DNA from: CAVPDA01 sp963702495
GTDB lineage: Bacteria; Pseudomonadota; Gammaproteobacteria; Burkholderiales; Rhodocyclaceae
Reading direction: 5' to 3'
Assembly: GCA_963702495.1 (NCBI GenBank)
Contig: CAVPDA010000018.1
Coordinates: 186,001 to 250,000 of the forward strand
Length of the DNA: 64,000 nucleotides
Made by a program: the position numbers and the translations under genes. This document shows, piece by piece, positions 17,200 through 25,417 of this stretch. The notes under the pieces are model-generated. The model saw only the letters and a list, made by a program, of their open reading frames with translations, had not been told where the DNA came from and did no database searches. Position 1 is the stretch's first letter. Every line of letters starts with the position of its first letter.

Positions 17200-17200
17200 A
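17110..17200 (+). other. chain of three overlapping 10-codon mini-ORFs coupling ubiU to ubiV
   Basis: Three mini-ORFs of ten sense codons are read in succession: 17110-17142 (MKLTSLVSLA, GTG start), 17139-17171 (MKLGLSGTFA) and 17168-17200 (MKLGMLGTLA). Each ends in a TGA that overlaps the next ATG as ATGA, and the last overlaps the ubiV ATG in the same way. The first starts one base after the ubiU stop codon. The arrangement would pass ribosomes from ubiU to ubiV by repeated termination-reinitiation. Whether the peptides matter is unknown. Confidence 0.6.
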
Positions 17201-18093
17201 GGCTCGCGTTGGGGCCGCTGCAGTATTACTGGCCGAGGCAGGAGGTGCTGGATTTCTACCGAGACATTGCGGCGAGCCCGGTCAACATCGTCTACCTCGG
17301 CGAAACGGTATGTTCGCGCCGCCACGAACTGCGCTTCGACGACTGGCTGGCGCTGGCGGACGAAATGGCCGCCGCCGGCAAGGAAGTGGTGCTCTCCTCC
17401 CTCACCCTGGTCGAATCCGAGTCGGATCTCAAGCAGTTGCGCAGGCTGGCGGAGATCGGCCGCCACCGGGTCGAAGCCAACGAGATGGGCGCGGTGCGCC
17501 TGCTCTCCGGCCACGTCGGGTTCGTCGCCGGACCGTCGCTCAACGTCTTCAACGCCCACACGCTAGGCCTGCTGCGTCGGCTGGGCGCCACGCGCTGGGT
17601 GATGCCGCCGGAGATGTCCGCCGCCATGCTGCAGCCGTTGCTGGAGACGCGGCCGGCAGCGATGGAAACCGAAGTATTCGCCTGGGGCCGGCTACCGCTG
17701 GCCTACTCGGCGCGCTGCTTCACCGCCCGCCATTTCAACCTGCAGAAAGATGCCTGCGAGTTCCGCTGCCTCGGATTGGCCGACGGCCTGCCCCTGAACA
17801 CGTCCGAGGGTCAGCCTTTCCTCACCCTGAACGGCATCCAGACGCAATCGTCCCAGGTGTTCAGCCTGGCGGGAGAGATGGATGGTCTGCGCCGCCTGGG
17901 CGTGGACGTGGCACGCATCAGCCCGCAGGCGGTGGGCACCGCGGCGGTGATCGGCATCTTCCGCGCCGCCGCGGACGGCGGCCTTACGCCGCGCGAGGCG
18001 GCCGCGCGCCTCGCGTCGCTCCTTCCCGGTGCCCCATGCAACGGCTTCTGGCATGGGCGGCCCGGGTTTGAGTATCTTGCCGAGGCCGCCTGA
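17197..18093 (+). CDS. ubiV: UbiV, U32-family partner of UbiU
   Basis: UbiV forms a complex with UbiU and carries a 4Fe-4S cluster. The 298-residue protein opens RLALGPLQYYWPR. Its four cysteines match the E. coli ligands: Cys39 in GETVCSRR, then ARCFTARHF, and thirteen and seventeen residues later in DACEFRC. The ATG at 17197 is the last of the repeated start sites and overlaps the TGA of the preceding mini-ORF. The neighbour ubiT follows after 12 bp. Confidence 0.94.
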   Translation: MRLALGPLQYYWPRQEVLDFYRDIAASPVNIVYLGETVCSRRHELRFDDWLALADEMAAAGKEVVLSSLTLVESESDLKQLRRLAEIGRHRVEANEMGAVRLLSGHVGFVAGPSLNVFNAHTLGLLRRLGATRWVMPPEMSAAMLQPLLETRPAAMETEVFAWGRLPLAYSARCFTARHFNLQKDACEFRCLGLADGLPLNTSEGQPFLTLNGIQTQSSQVFSLAGEMDGLRRLGVDVARISPQAVGTAAVIGIFRAAADGGLTPREAAARLASLLPGAPCNGFWHGRPGFEYLAEAA

Positions 18094-18105
18094 AAGGAAC
18101 CGATC

Positions 18106-18579
18106 ATGAAGTTGCCCAACCTTGTCGTTCCCGCAGCGATCGGCCGCGCCGTCGCCCGCCTGCCCCAGTTGCCGCCGACGCTGCTGCTGGTGACCGGGCT
18201 CAATCTCGCTCTCGGACACATCCTGCCGCGCGAGCAGCTTGAACCCCTGCTCGGCAAGCACCTGCGGATCCGGGTTTCCGACGCCGGTCTGAGCCTGGAC
18301 TTCGGACTCACGGCGCGCGGCTTCGTGCCGACCCCCCCGCACCCCGACCCGGACCTCGTCGTCAGCGCCACGGCGCGTGATTTCCTCGCCCTGGCGCTGC
18401 GCGAGGAGGATCCGGACACCCTGTTCTTCAGCCGGCGCCTGCTGATGGAAGGGGACACCGACCTTGGCCTGCTGGTGAAGAACACCCTCGACGCGGTGGA
18501 ACTGCCCCGTCTGTCGCTGCCGCGCCTCGATCCGGTCCGCCTGATCGAACGCCTGCTGTTTCGCGCTGCCCCGCGCTGA
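18106..18579 (+). CDS. ubiT: UbiT, SCP2-domain lipid-binding factor
   Basis: This 157-residue protein has an SCP2 sterol-carrier-like fold (LRIRVSDAGLSLDFGLTARGF, then DLVVSATARDFLALALREEDPDTLFFSRRLLMEGDTDLGL in the usual order). UbiT is thought to present hydrophobic ubiquinone intermediates to UbiUV under anoxia. It has GAAAGGA-like ribosome-binding sequence before the ATG. It closes the ubiUVT cluster; in enterobacteria ubiT is divergent, whereas here it is co-directional. Confidence 0.9.
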   Translation: MKLPNLVVPAAIGRAVARLPQLPPTLLLVTGLNLALGHILPREQLEPLLGKHLRIRVSDAGLSLDFGLTARGFVPTPPHPDPDLVVSATARDFLALALREEDPDTLFFSRRLLMEGDTDLGLLVKNTLDAVELPRLSLPRLDPVRLIERLLFRAAPR

Positions 18580-18641
18580 CGCGCGCGCGCCGCGGCGCTG
18601 CCAGGCCGTAGAATCGTGTTCTCTGATGTACGGAGGGCGCG

Positions 18642-18995
18642 ATGATCGGCGGCTTGACCCTGTTGCTCGTTTTCCAGCTCGTCGGCGAACTCCTGGTCCA
18701 GGCGGCGAAGCTGCCGGTGCCCGGCCCGGTACTCGGCCTGATGCTGCTGTTCCTGAGCCTGGCACTGCGCGGCGAGGTGGCGGTGCCGTTGCGCGACGCG
18801 GCCAACGCTCTGCTGCAGCATTTCTCCATCCTATTCGTTCCGGCCGGCGCAGGCGTGCTGCTGCATCTCCATCGTCTCGGGCAGGACTGGCTGCCGATTG
18901 CCGTGGCCCTGGTGGGCAGTACGGCACTGTCGGTGGCGGTTACCGCTGTGGTGCTGCGCTCGCTGCTGCGCCGGCGCGGCGGGACCCGGCCATGA
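18642..18995 (+). CDS. lrgA: LrgA/CidA-family holin-like membrane protein
   Basis: This is a small 117-residue protein with four membrane segments and the family motif KLPVPGPVLGLMLLF near residue 23. Members act with LrgB/CidB in murein-hydrolase export, or in pyruvate and small-acid transport under micro-oxic conditions. The ATG has GGAGGG six bases upstream, and a TAGAAT -10-like box lies at 18609-18614. The stop overlaps the lrgB start (ATGA). Confidence 0.9.
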   Translation: MIGGLTLLLVFQLVGELLVQAAKLPVPGPVLGLMLLFLSLALRGEVAVPLRDAANALLQHFSILFVPAGAGVLLHLHRLGQDWLPIAVALVGSTALSVAVTAVVLRSLLRRRGGTRP

Positions 18996-19720
18996 CGCCG
19001 CGCCTGGGCGACATCTGGGTCTATCTGTCGGCCTCGCCACTGGTGTGGCTCACCGCCACCCTGGCGGCCTACCAGTTGGCGCTGTGGATGTCGCGCCGGG
19101 CACGGCAGCATCCCCTGGCGAATCCGGTAGCCCTGGCGGTGAGCGTCATCGTCGCGGTGCTGACGGTGACCGGAGTTCGCTACGAGACCTACTTCGCAGG
19201 CGCGCAGTTCGTACACTTCCTGCTCGGACCGGCCACCATCGCGCTGGCGATCCCGCTCTATGCCCAGTTCGATCGCCTGCGGCGCATGGCTCTGCCGCTG
19301 GCGGCGGCCCTCACGGCCGGGTCGGCCGCCGGCGCGGCTTCCGCCATGGCGATCGCCTGGCTGCTGGGGGCGGAGCATTCGACCATACTGTCGCTGGCGC
19401 CCAAATCGGTCACCGCGCCCATCGCTATGGGCATCGCCGAGCGCATCGGCGGCTTGCCTTCGCTGACCGCGGTCCTGGTGGTGACCACCGGCATCGTCGG
19501 CGCCGTGCTCGGTCCGCCGCTGCTGCGCTGGCTTCGGGTCAACGACGACGCCGTGGCAGGCTTTTCCATCGGCGTCGCGGCACACGGCATCGGCACCGCG
19601 CGTGCCTTCCAGATGAGCGAGTCGGCCGGGGCCTTCGCCGGCCTCGCCATGGGGCTGAACGGCCTGCTCACCGCGCTGCTGCTGCCGCTGGCTCTGCGCC
19701 TGACCGGAGCCCTGCCGTGA
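18992..19720 (+). CDS. lrgB: LrgB/CidB-family membrane protein
   Basis: This 242-residue integral membrane protein is the partner of LrgA. The family region reads LAPKSVTAPIAMGIAERIGG, followed by GIVGAVLGPPLLRWL and AVAGFSIGVAAHGIGTARAF. The ATG overlaps the lrgA stop. The usual length is about 230 residues, so the gene is complete. Confidence 0.93.
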   Translation: MTPRLGDIWVYLSASPLVWLTATLAAYQLALWMSRRARQHPLANPVALAVSVIVAVLTVTGVRYETYFAGAQFVHFLLGPATIALAIPLYAQFDRLRRMALPLAAALTAGSAAGAASAMAIAWLLGAEHSTILSLAPKSVTAPIAMGIAERIGGLPSLTAVLVVTTGIVGAVLGPPLLRWLRVNDDAVAGFSIGVAAHGIGTARAFQMSESAGAFAGLAMGLNGLLTALLLPLALRLTGALP

Positions 19721-19740
19721 TCATACGGCACGGGGCGGCG

Positions 19741-20814
19741 ATGGCGCGGCAACTGGCGGAGGCCTATCTGCTGCTGGTGATCTACGCCAGCCTGCATCCG
19801 CTCTCCGGCTGGAGCGACACCGGTGCGCCCCTGTTCGAGTACCTGTGGGCGCCCTGGCCGCGCTACTACACCGTACTGGACCTGATCCTCAACGTCTGCG
19901 CCTACCTGCCGCTCGGGTTGCTCCTGGTTCCCGCATTGCGCCCGTGGCTGAAACCGGGGGCCGCCGTGGTGGTGGCGGTGTCGATAGGCGCGGCACTGAG
20001 TCTGACCCTGGAAACCTTGCAGAACTTCCTGCCAAGCCGCGTGCCGTCCAACCTCGATCTGGCGACGAACATCTTCGGCGCCTTCATCGGAGGGCTGCTG
20101 GGAGTGCGCTTCGGCCGTACTTTCGCCGCGCGCAGCGGCTTGGTGCGGTGGCGCACGCGCCGCATCATCCACGGCAGGACCGGGGACGCCGGGCTCGCAT
20201 TGATCCTGATATGGCTGGTCGCGCTGCTCAGCCCGGAGAACTTCCTTTTCGGCCATGGGGACCTGCGCCCGCTGTTGGGGCTGGGGGCGCCCCTGGCCTT
20301 CACCGTCGAGCGCTATCTCGCCATCGAGCAGGGCATCGTCGCCAGCGGGATGGTCGCCGCCGGCCTGGTGTTCTGGCAGATGATGCGAACACCCAGCCCG
20401 TGGCTGCTGGCGGCGCTGTTCGTGGCCGCCCTGCTGGTGAAGACGCTGGCCGGCGCCATCCTCGTCGATGCCCGCGAACTCGGGCAATGGATCACCCTCG
20501 GCAGTCTGATCGGGCTTGGGATCGGCCTGGCGTTGCTTGTGGCCACGCTGTTCCTGCCGCGCCAGGCCCAGACCGTAGTTGCGGCGCTGGCGCTGTTGGC
20601 GAGCACCGCCATGGTGAACCTGGCGCCGGAGAATCCCTACCTGGGTCAGGTGCAGGCCCAGTGGCAGCAGGGCCATTTCCTCAACTTCAACGGCCTGACG
20701 CGGCTGGCATCGACGCTATGGCCTTTCCTCGCCCTGGCATTCCTCATGGCCGCGCGGCCGCAGCGGGATACCGATCCCCCCGATCGCGGCTATCTCATGC
20801 GCTCGCCGCCGTAG
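19741..20814 (+). CDS. VanZ-family membrane protein
   Basis: This is a 357-residue multi-pass membrane protein. The N-terminal half is VanZ-like, with LLVIYASLHPLSGW, VLDLILNVCAYLPLGLLL, SLTLETLQNFLPSRVPSNLD and NIFGAFIGGLLG. The C-terminal half is a further set of membrane helices ending RPQRDTDPPDRGY. The role outside glycopeptide-resistance operons is unclear. The ATG at 19741 is used; a GTG at 19717 would overlap the lrgB stop as GTGA. The 3' end overlaps the convergent lipoprotein gene by 25 bp. Confidence 0.85.
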   Translation: MARQLAEAYLLLVIYASLHPLSGWSDTGAPLFEYLWAPWPRYYTVLDLILNVCAYLPLGLLLVPALRPWLKPGAAVVVAVSIGAALSLTLETLQNFLPSRVPSNLDLATNIFGAFIGGLLGVRFGRTFAARSGLVRWRTRRIIHGRTGDAGLALILIWLVALLSPENFLFGHGDLRPLLGLGAPLAFTVERYLAIEQGIVASGMVAAGLVFWQMMRTPSPWLLAALFVAALLVKTLAGAILVDARELGQWITLGSLIGLGIGLALLVATLFLPRQAQTVVAALALLASTAMVNLAPENPYLGQVQAQWQQGHFLNFNGLTRLASTLWPFLALAFLMAARPQRDTDPPDRGYLMRSPP

Positions 20815-21290
20815 AACTCGCGCTGTTGCATGGTCGAGACGACGATGCCCTGATCGTCGAACATGACGCTGAAGACGGCCGGATAGTTCCAGGTGTCGGT
20901 GAACAAGTAATCCCACGCCGTCTGCCGGAGCCGATCGAAGCGGGTGACCCGGTAGGCAGGACCGAACAACTGTTCCACCTCCTGCTCGGTGGTCTTGCCG
21001 ACGCGCAGGCGGGCGAAGCCCTTGTCGTTCAGCACGTCCTCGAAAGTCCGCATTCTGCCGTCGGCACCGAATTCCGCCACATAGGTGTGACGCCCCATCG
21101 GACCGGTGGGGTAGATCCAGCGCGTGCCACCGTCGGCCTGCCGGGTCGATGCCCAAGGCTCGCCCATTGCGCCGCGCACCTCGTCGGGCGTGGCACCGGG
21201 CGGGACGCGGTACAACGGATTAAGGGCGCAACCGCCCGCCAGCACGGCAGCCGCCAGGATCCCGAACCAAAGTTTGCCGTTCATTTTCAT
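20790..21290 (-). CDS. SmpA/BamE-like small lipoprotein
   Basis: This is a 166-residue predicted lipoprotein. The signal peptide (MNGKLWFGILAAAVLAGGC) ends in a weak lipobox AGG-Cys. Two tandem BamE-like segments follow: GATPDEVRGAMGEPWAS...WIYPTG and GKTTEQEVEQLFGPAYRVT...WDYLF. The ATG at 21290 overlaps the stop of the upstream nitroreductase gene (ATGA); an ATG at 21284 has GGGGG six bases upstream and may be the real start. Location in the outer membrane is inferred. It is not BamE itself, which is shorter. Confidence 0.8.
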   Translation of the reverse strand: MKMNGKLWFGILAAAVLAGGCALNPLYRVPPGATPDEVRGAMGEPWASTRQADGGTRWIYPTGPMGRHTYVAEFGADGRMRTFEDVLNDKGFARLRVGKTTEQEVEQLFGPAYRVTRFDRLRQTAWDYLFTDTWNYPAVFSVMFDDQGIVVSTMQQREFYGGERMR

Positions 21291-22897
21291 CCCCCGTTTC
21301 GTGCGTCCTCGACATGCCTTGGACCAGCGTAGGGCGGCAAGGTTGTCAGCCGCGGATCGTCCACCGCTCCGCCCACCGTGAAGTGATACAGGCTCTGCCA
21401 GTTGCGATCCCGCAGACCCAGCAGGCGGTGCATCTCGTCGTCGAAAAAACAACCGATGCCGGTGCCGCGCACGCCGGCCGCCTCCGCCTCGAGATAGAGC
21501 GTCTGACCGATCATGCCGCATTCCCAGTAGCGCAGTCGATAGCGCCAGGGTTCGCGCTTGATGTCGCTCATGCGCGCCAGCATGCCGAGAGAGAAGCACG
21601 AATCGGCGGCGATGTCCTGATGGCAGGAAATCGTGCGCGCCGCCTCGCGCAAGTCATGGGGCAACAGCAGATAGAGCGGAAGATGTTCCGGGCCGACCTT
21701 GCGCCACAGCCAGTCGTCGCGTAGCGCCGCCCGCAGTTCGTCGCGATCGGCTGCGTCGCGCAGCAGGAGGTAGAGGCCCGGTTCGAGCCCGTTCACGCGG
21801 TGCACGAACAGGGCGAGATGGACCGCCGCCGGCTCGTTCCAGGCGTTCCACGGCGGCGCCTCAGAGCGCGGCAGGGTCGCGTCGAGCAGGGCGAAGAAGG
21901 CTTCCGCGCCGATCTCGGTCTTTCCGTCGAAGTCCATCGCGCTGCGGCGCTGGCGGATGATCCTGGCTGCAGGGGAATCGTGCGCGGGCGCGGCGGGAGG
22001 CGGCAGGAGCCCGGGCCGCCCCGGCACGGATTCGACGGTGTCCGGCTTGTGGCAGGCGGCGTGGACGCGGTCGATATCGGACCAGTCGCGGTGATCCGGG
22101 CTGAGGCGGTTGGCGCGGCCTTGCCACGCCGCGGTCGCGGCGCCCTCCAGCAGCGGCGCCGGGTCCGGGACCGCATCTTCCGCTCCGATCCAGATCAGGC
22201 AGTCGGGGGCTTCGCGCTCCGCGGCACCGCAGTCCGCATCGCGATCGACACCCAGCAATGCAGCCAGCGCATCGTCGCCGATGGCCGCGAGACGTCGCGC
22301 GCGCCACCCCAAGGCCGCCGCAGCATAGGCAATGGCGGCGATGGCATGGCCGACATCGTGCTGGCAATAGCGGAAGGCGCGCAATCCGTATTTCCACGCC
22401 TCGCGCCAGAAGATCGACGTTACGCCGACGAAAATGCCGCCGCCGGCGAAGGCGTCGTTCCAGCGCGGATCGGAAATCCCGGCACGGTGCTCGAGACAGT
22501 GATCCCGGCTCACGTAGTGGTGAACTCCCGCCGCGAGTCCTGGCAGGGCAGGCGCGAGCAGATAGCCTTCGCTCGGATGCAGGTTGCCGCTGGATGGATT
22601 GCAGCGCAATGCCCAGCGCGACGAACCAACCTGTTTCCAGGCCGACAGGCCGAGGGCCAGCTCGAACAGTACGGCGACGGAGTCGAGGTCGAAGGCGGCC
22701 GGCGGCGGCAGACGGCCGGCCCGCAGATCGCTGTAGGGGGTGGCTAGGCGGTCGGCGAGCAGCGGCAGTTGCGTGCGCGGCGCACCATCGTAGGTACGAA
22801 ACGGATCGGGCTGGTTGGCCCAGTCGAGATGGCCCGGCCCCGGCGCGTAGCGCTGCAGGTGGTGCTTGCTGAGCTGGTGGTAGTCGAGGGTGTCCAT
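21287..22897 (-). CDS. SagB/ThcOx-type nitroreductase-family protein with two domains
   Basis: This 536-residue protein consists of two nitroreductase-fold halves. The N-terminal half has the SagB-like RCNPSSGNLHPSEGYLLAP and YCQHDVGHAIAAIAYAAAALGW. The C-terminal half has RIIRQRRSAMDFDGKTEI and CFSLGMLARMSDIKREPWRY. Relatives use FMN to oxidise azoline rings or other substrates; no peptide substrate or cyclodehydratase gene is nearby, so a natural-product role is not supported. The ATG at 22897 gives the usual opening MDTLDYHQLSKHHLQRYAPG. Confidence 0.85.
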   Translation of the reverse strand: MDTLDYHQLSKHHLQRYAPGPGHLDWANQPDPFRTYDGAPRTQLPLLADRLATPYSDLRAGRLPPPAAFDLDSVAVLFELALGLSAWKQVGSSRWALRCNPSSGNLHPSEGYLLAPALPGLAAGVHHYVSRDHCLEHRAGISDPRWNDAFAGGGIFVGVTSIFWREAWKYGLRAFRYCQHDVGHAIAAIAYAAAALGWRARRLAAIGDDALAALLGVDRDADCGAAEREAPDCLIWIGAEDAVPDPAPLLEGAATAAWQGRANRLSPDHRDWSDIDRVHAACHKPDTVESVPGRPGLLPPPAAPAHDSPAARIIRQRRSAMDFDGKTEIGAEAFFALLDATLPRSEAPPWNAWNEPAAVHLALFVHRVNGLEPGLYLLLRDAADRDELRAALRDDWLWRKVGPEHLPLYLLLPHDLREAARTISCHQDIAADSCFSLGMLARMSDIKREPWRYRLRYWECGMIGQTLYLEAEAAGVRGTGIGCFFDDEMHRLLGLRDRNWQSLYHFTVGGAVDDPRLTTLPPYAGPRHVEDARNGG

Positions 22898-22975
22898 TGG
22901 CCGGCCGTGGCGAAGCGGGCTTGCGCAGGGTTCGGGGCGCGAAGGTCGTCGCGCGATTATAGCGGTGCCGGCGAA

Positions 22976-23791
22976 GTGACACCGGGCTGGCCGGTGATCG
23001 CCCACGAGGGAGCGCACTTCATCCAGCGGCACGGCCTGCGCCAGCGCCAGACCATCAAGAGCAACACCGCATTCGCCCTCGGTCTCGGCATCGCCGGCGG
23101 CGGCGTCGGCTCGCTGCTCGGCAACCTGGCCGCCGTGTCCTCCATCTACGGTTATTCGCGGGACATGGAGCGGGAAGCGGATCGCACCGGCTTCGAGCGC
23201 CTGATGCGGGCCGGCTATTCGGCCGGCGAGGCGACGCGGGTGTTCGAACTGCTGGATGCGGAAGCCAAACTGCTGGACGAGAAGGAACCCTTCATGTTCT
23301 CGTCCCACCCCCGGCTGCAGGAACGCATCGACAGCTACCGGGAGATCGCGGCGCAGAATGCCGGCGGCAACGGCCGGACCGAGTCCGAGCGCTTCCTGGC
23401 ACGCACCGACAGTACCCGCCAGGCATGGCTGGAGGCGGAACTCGGCCGCGCCCAGTACAAGAGCCTGATTCACCATCTGAGCCAAGCGTCCGCCCATGAG
23501 CGCTTTCCGCCCTACTGCGACTACTATCTGGGCGAAGCCTACCTGCTGCGCGCCGAGGCGGACGACAACACAAGAGCGCAGGCGGCATTCGACGCGGCGA
23601 TCGCCGCGGCACCGGATTTCGCTCCCAGCTACCGCGCGCTGGGGCTGCTCGAGCTCAAGCGCGGCAACCGCGAGCGGGCGCGGGAGTTGTTGCGGGCGTA
23701 CCTGGAACGCGCGCCCCAGGCCGGCGATGCCGAGTATGTGAAGGGCTACCTGGAACAGATCGACCGGGAACTGGCGGAGAAGAAATCGTGA
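22976..23791 (+). pseudogene. M48-family metallopeptidase, N-terminally truncated
   Basis: The reading frame carries the zinc motif HEGAH (in VIAHEGAHFIQRHGLR), the third ligand region SRDMEREADRTGFERLMRAGYS and the C-terminal TPR-like part (ALGLLELKRGNRERARELL) of exported M48 peptidases. The signal peptide and the roughly 100 residues that should precede HExxH are missing. Only 78 bp separate the first family-like codon from the start of the divergent nitroreductase gene. No ribosome site precedes the GTG at 22976. The gene therefore looks like a 5'-deleted remnant, though the frame is still open to the stop, and the stop overlaps the next gene (GTGA). Confidence 0.65.
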
Positions 23792-24348
23792 GTGCCCGCA
23801 TCCCCGCGCTGCTCTCCGTGGCACTGCTGGCGGCGGGCTGCGTCACGACGTGGACCCGCATCGAGCAAGCAATGGTGAGCGGCCCGGAGAACCGCTACCG
23901 GGTCGAGGCGCCGCCGGGCTGGGTGCGCATCTCCTTCAATCAGGATCGCATCACCATCACCCGCGACGGCCTTCCGATCCAGTTCATGGAAGTGGCCTTG
24001 CTCGCCGGCGACAAGACTTTTCCGAAGAGCAAGAAAACCCTGCCGACCGATGCGCTGCCCGCCGAAGTCGCCGCGCTGCAGCTGGCCGAGTTGCGCGCCT
24101 TCCCGGCGATGGCCGATCTCGGCGTCCGGGAGAACACGCCCCGCACCGTGGCGGGGCTACCCGGCTTCCGCGTCCTCGTCCAGTACCGCAACGAGCGCGG
24201 GGCACGCTTCGACCGCCTGATCTACGGCGCCCGGCAGGGGACGGAAGTGCTGCTGTTCACCTACCAGGCGCTCGACACCCACTACTTCGCCCGCGACCTG
24301 CCGACCTTCGAGCAGTTCGTCGCCTCGTACAAGGCGGCCGGGCCCTGA
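23788..24348 (+). CDS. hypothetical lipoprotein
   Basis: This is a 186-residue protein with a lipoprotein signal ending LLAAGC. The mature part reads like a small alpha/beta envelope domain (YRVEAPPGWVRISFNQDRIT, LGVRENTPRTVAGLPGFRVLV, GTEVLLFTYQALDTHYFARDLPTFEQFVASYKA). No family was identified. It starts with a GTG that overlaps the stop of the truncated M48 gene, which suggests the two were once an operon; its expression may now depend on that remnant being transcribed. Confidence 0.75.
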   Translation: MSARIPALLSVALLAAGCVTTWTRIEQAMVSGPENRYRVEAPPGWVRISFNQDRITITRDGLPIQFMEVALLAGDKTFPKSKKTLPTDALPAEVAALQLAELRAFPAMADLGVRENTPRTVAGLPGFRVLVQYRNERGARFDRLIYGARQGTEVLLFTYQALDTHYFARDLPTFEQFVASYKAAGP

Positions 24349-24436
24349 CCCGCCCGGCGGGTCCGGCTCGGGGCAGTCCCGGACGGGCCTGGCGGTACGG
24401 CCGGCTATAATCCCGGCATCCCTCGCGGAGATCGCC

Positions 24437-24745
24437 ATGAGCTTCTACAAGTACCACGTCTTCTTCTGCTGCAACCAGCGCGAACCCGGCGCCACGTGCT
24501 GCAACAACCACGGCGCCCAGTTGATGCGGGACTACGCCAAGGACCGCATCAAGGAACTGAAGCTCAAGGGACCCGGCAAGGTGCGCATCAATTCCGCCGG
24601 CTGCATGGACCGCTGCGACGAGGGCCCGGTGATCGCGGTGTATCCGGAGGGCGTCTGGTACACATATGTGGACCAGAGCGACATCGACGAGATCATCGAG
24701 GAGCACTTGGTCAAGGGAAACGTGGTCAAACGGCTGCGCATCTGA
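24437..24745 (+). CDS. thioredoxin-like [2Fe-2S] ferredoxin
   Basis: This 102-residue protein has the cysteine pattern of thioredoxin-fold 2Fe-2S ferredoxins: FFCCNQREPGATCC near the N-terminus and AGCMDRCDEGPVIAVYPEG in the C-terminal half. It is probably a cytoplasmic electron carrier. A perfect TATAAT box stands at 24406-24411 upstream of the start. The hydrolase gene follows after six bases, so the two are co-transcribed. Confidence 0.9.
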   Translation: MSFYKYHVFFCCNQREPGATCCNNHGAQLMRDYAKDRIKELKLKGPGKVRINSAGCMDRCDEGPVIAVYPEGVWYTYVDQSDIDEIIEEHLVKGNVVKRLRI

Positions 24746-24751
24746 GCGGCG

Positions 24752-25393
24752 ATGACCCGCCCCCCACCCGAGAGGCTGCTGATCGAGGGCGCCGCCGGTC
24801 CGATCGAGGTAGTCATCGACCTGCCGCAGCAGGTGCGCGGCCTGGCTCTGGTCTGCCATCCTCATCCCCTGTTCGGCGGCACCCTCGACAACAAGGTGGC
24901 GCAGACCCTCGCCCGAACGCTGCGCGACCTCGGCTATGCCAGCCTGAGGCCCAATTTCCGCGGCGTCGGCAACAGCGCCGGCAGTCACGACCACGGCGTC
25001 GCCGAGACCGATGACATGCTGCGCGTGATCGATTACGCGCGGCAGCGCTTCGGCGATCTGCCCGTGGTCCTGGGCGGCTTTTCCTTCGGCGCCTACGTGC
25101 AGACGCGGGTCGCCAAGCGCCTCACCGAGGGCGGAATGCCGCCCGGGCGTGTCATCCTGGTCGGCACCGCCGCCGGCCGGGTCACGGGAGCGCGAAGCTA
25201 CACCACGGAGCCGGTGTCCGCCGATACCATCGTCATCCATGGCGAGCTCGACGTCACCGTGCGCCTGTCCAACGTGCTGGACTGGGCGCGGACGCAGGAT
25301 CTGCCGGTGATCGTGGTGCCGGGTGCCGACCACTTCTTCCACGGCCGGCTCCACCTCATCCGCGACATCATCACGCGCTGCTGGCCGCACTGA
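24752..25393 (+). CDS. alpha/beta hydrolase (COG2945-type)
   Basis: This is a 213-residue cytoplasmic hydrolase. The oxyanion region is CHPHPLFGGTLDNKV, the nucleophile elbow GGFSFGAYVQ contains the catalytic Ser, the acid is in IHGELDVTV and the catalytic His in PGADHFFHGRL. It matches the short prokaryotic hydrolases usually found near ferredoxin or ABC-transporter genes in betaproteobacteria. The substrate is unknown. Confidence 0.9.
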   Translation: MTRPPPERLLIEGAAGPIEVVIDLPQQVRGLALVCHPHPLFGGTLDNKVAQTLARTLRDLGYASLRPNFRGVGNSAGSHDHGVAETDDMLRVIDYARQRFGDLPVVLGGFSFGAYVQTRVAKRLTEGGMPPGRVILVGTAAGRVTGARSYTTEPVSADTIVIHGELDVTVRLSNVLDWARTQDLPVIVVPGADHFFHGRLHLIRDIITRCWPH

Positions 25394-25417
25394 CGTGTCT
25401 CCCCTGGTCGTAACGGC

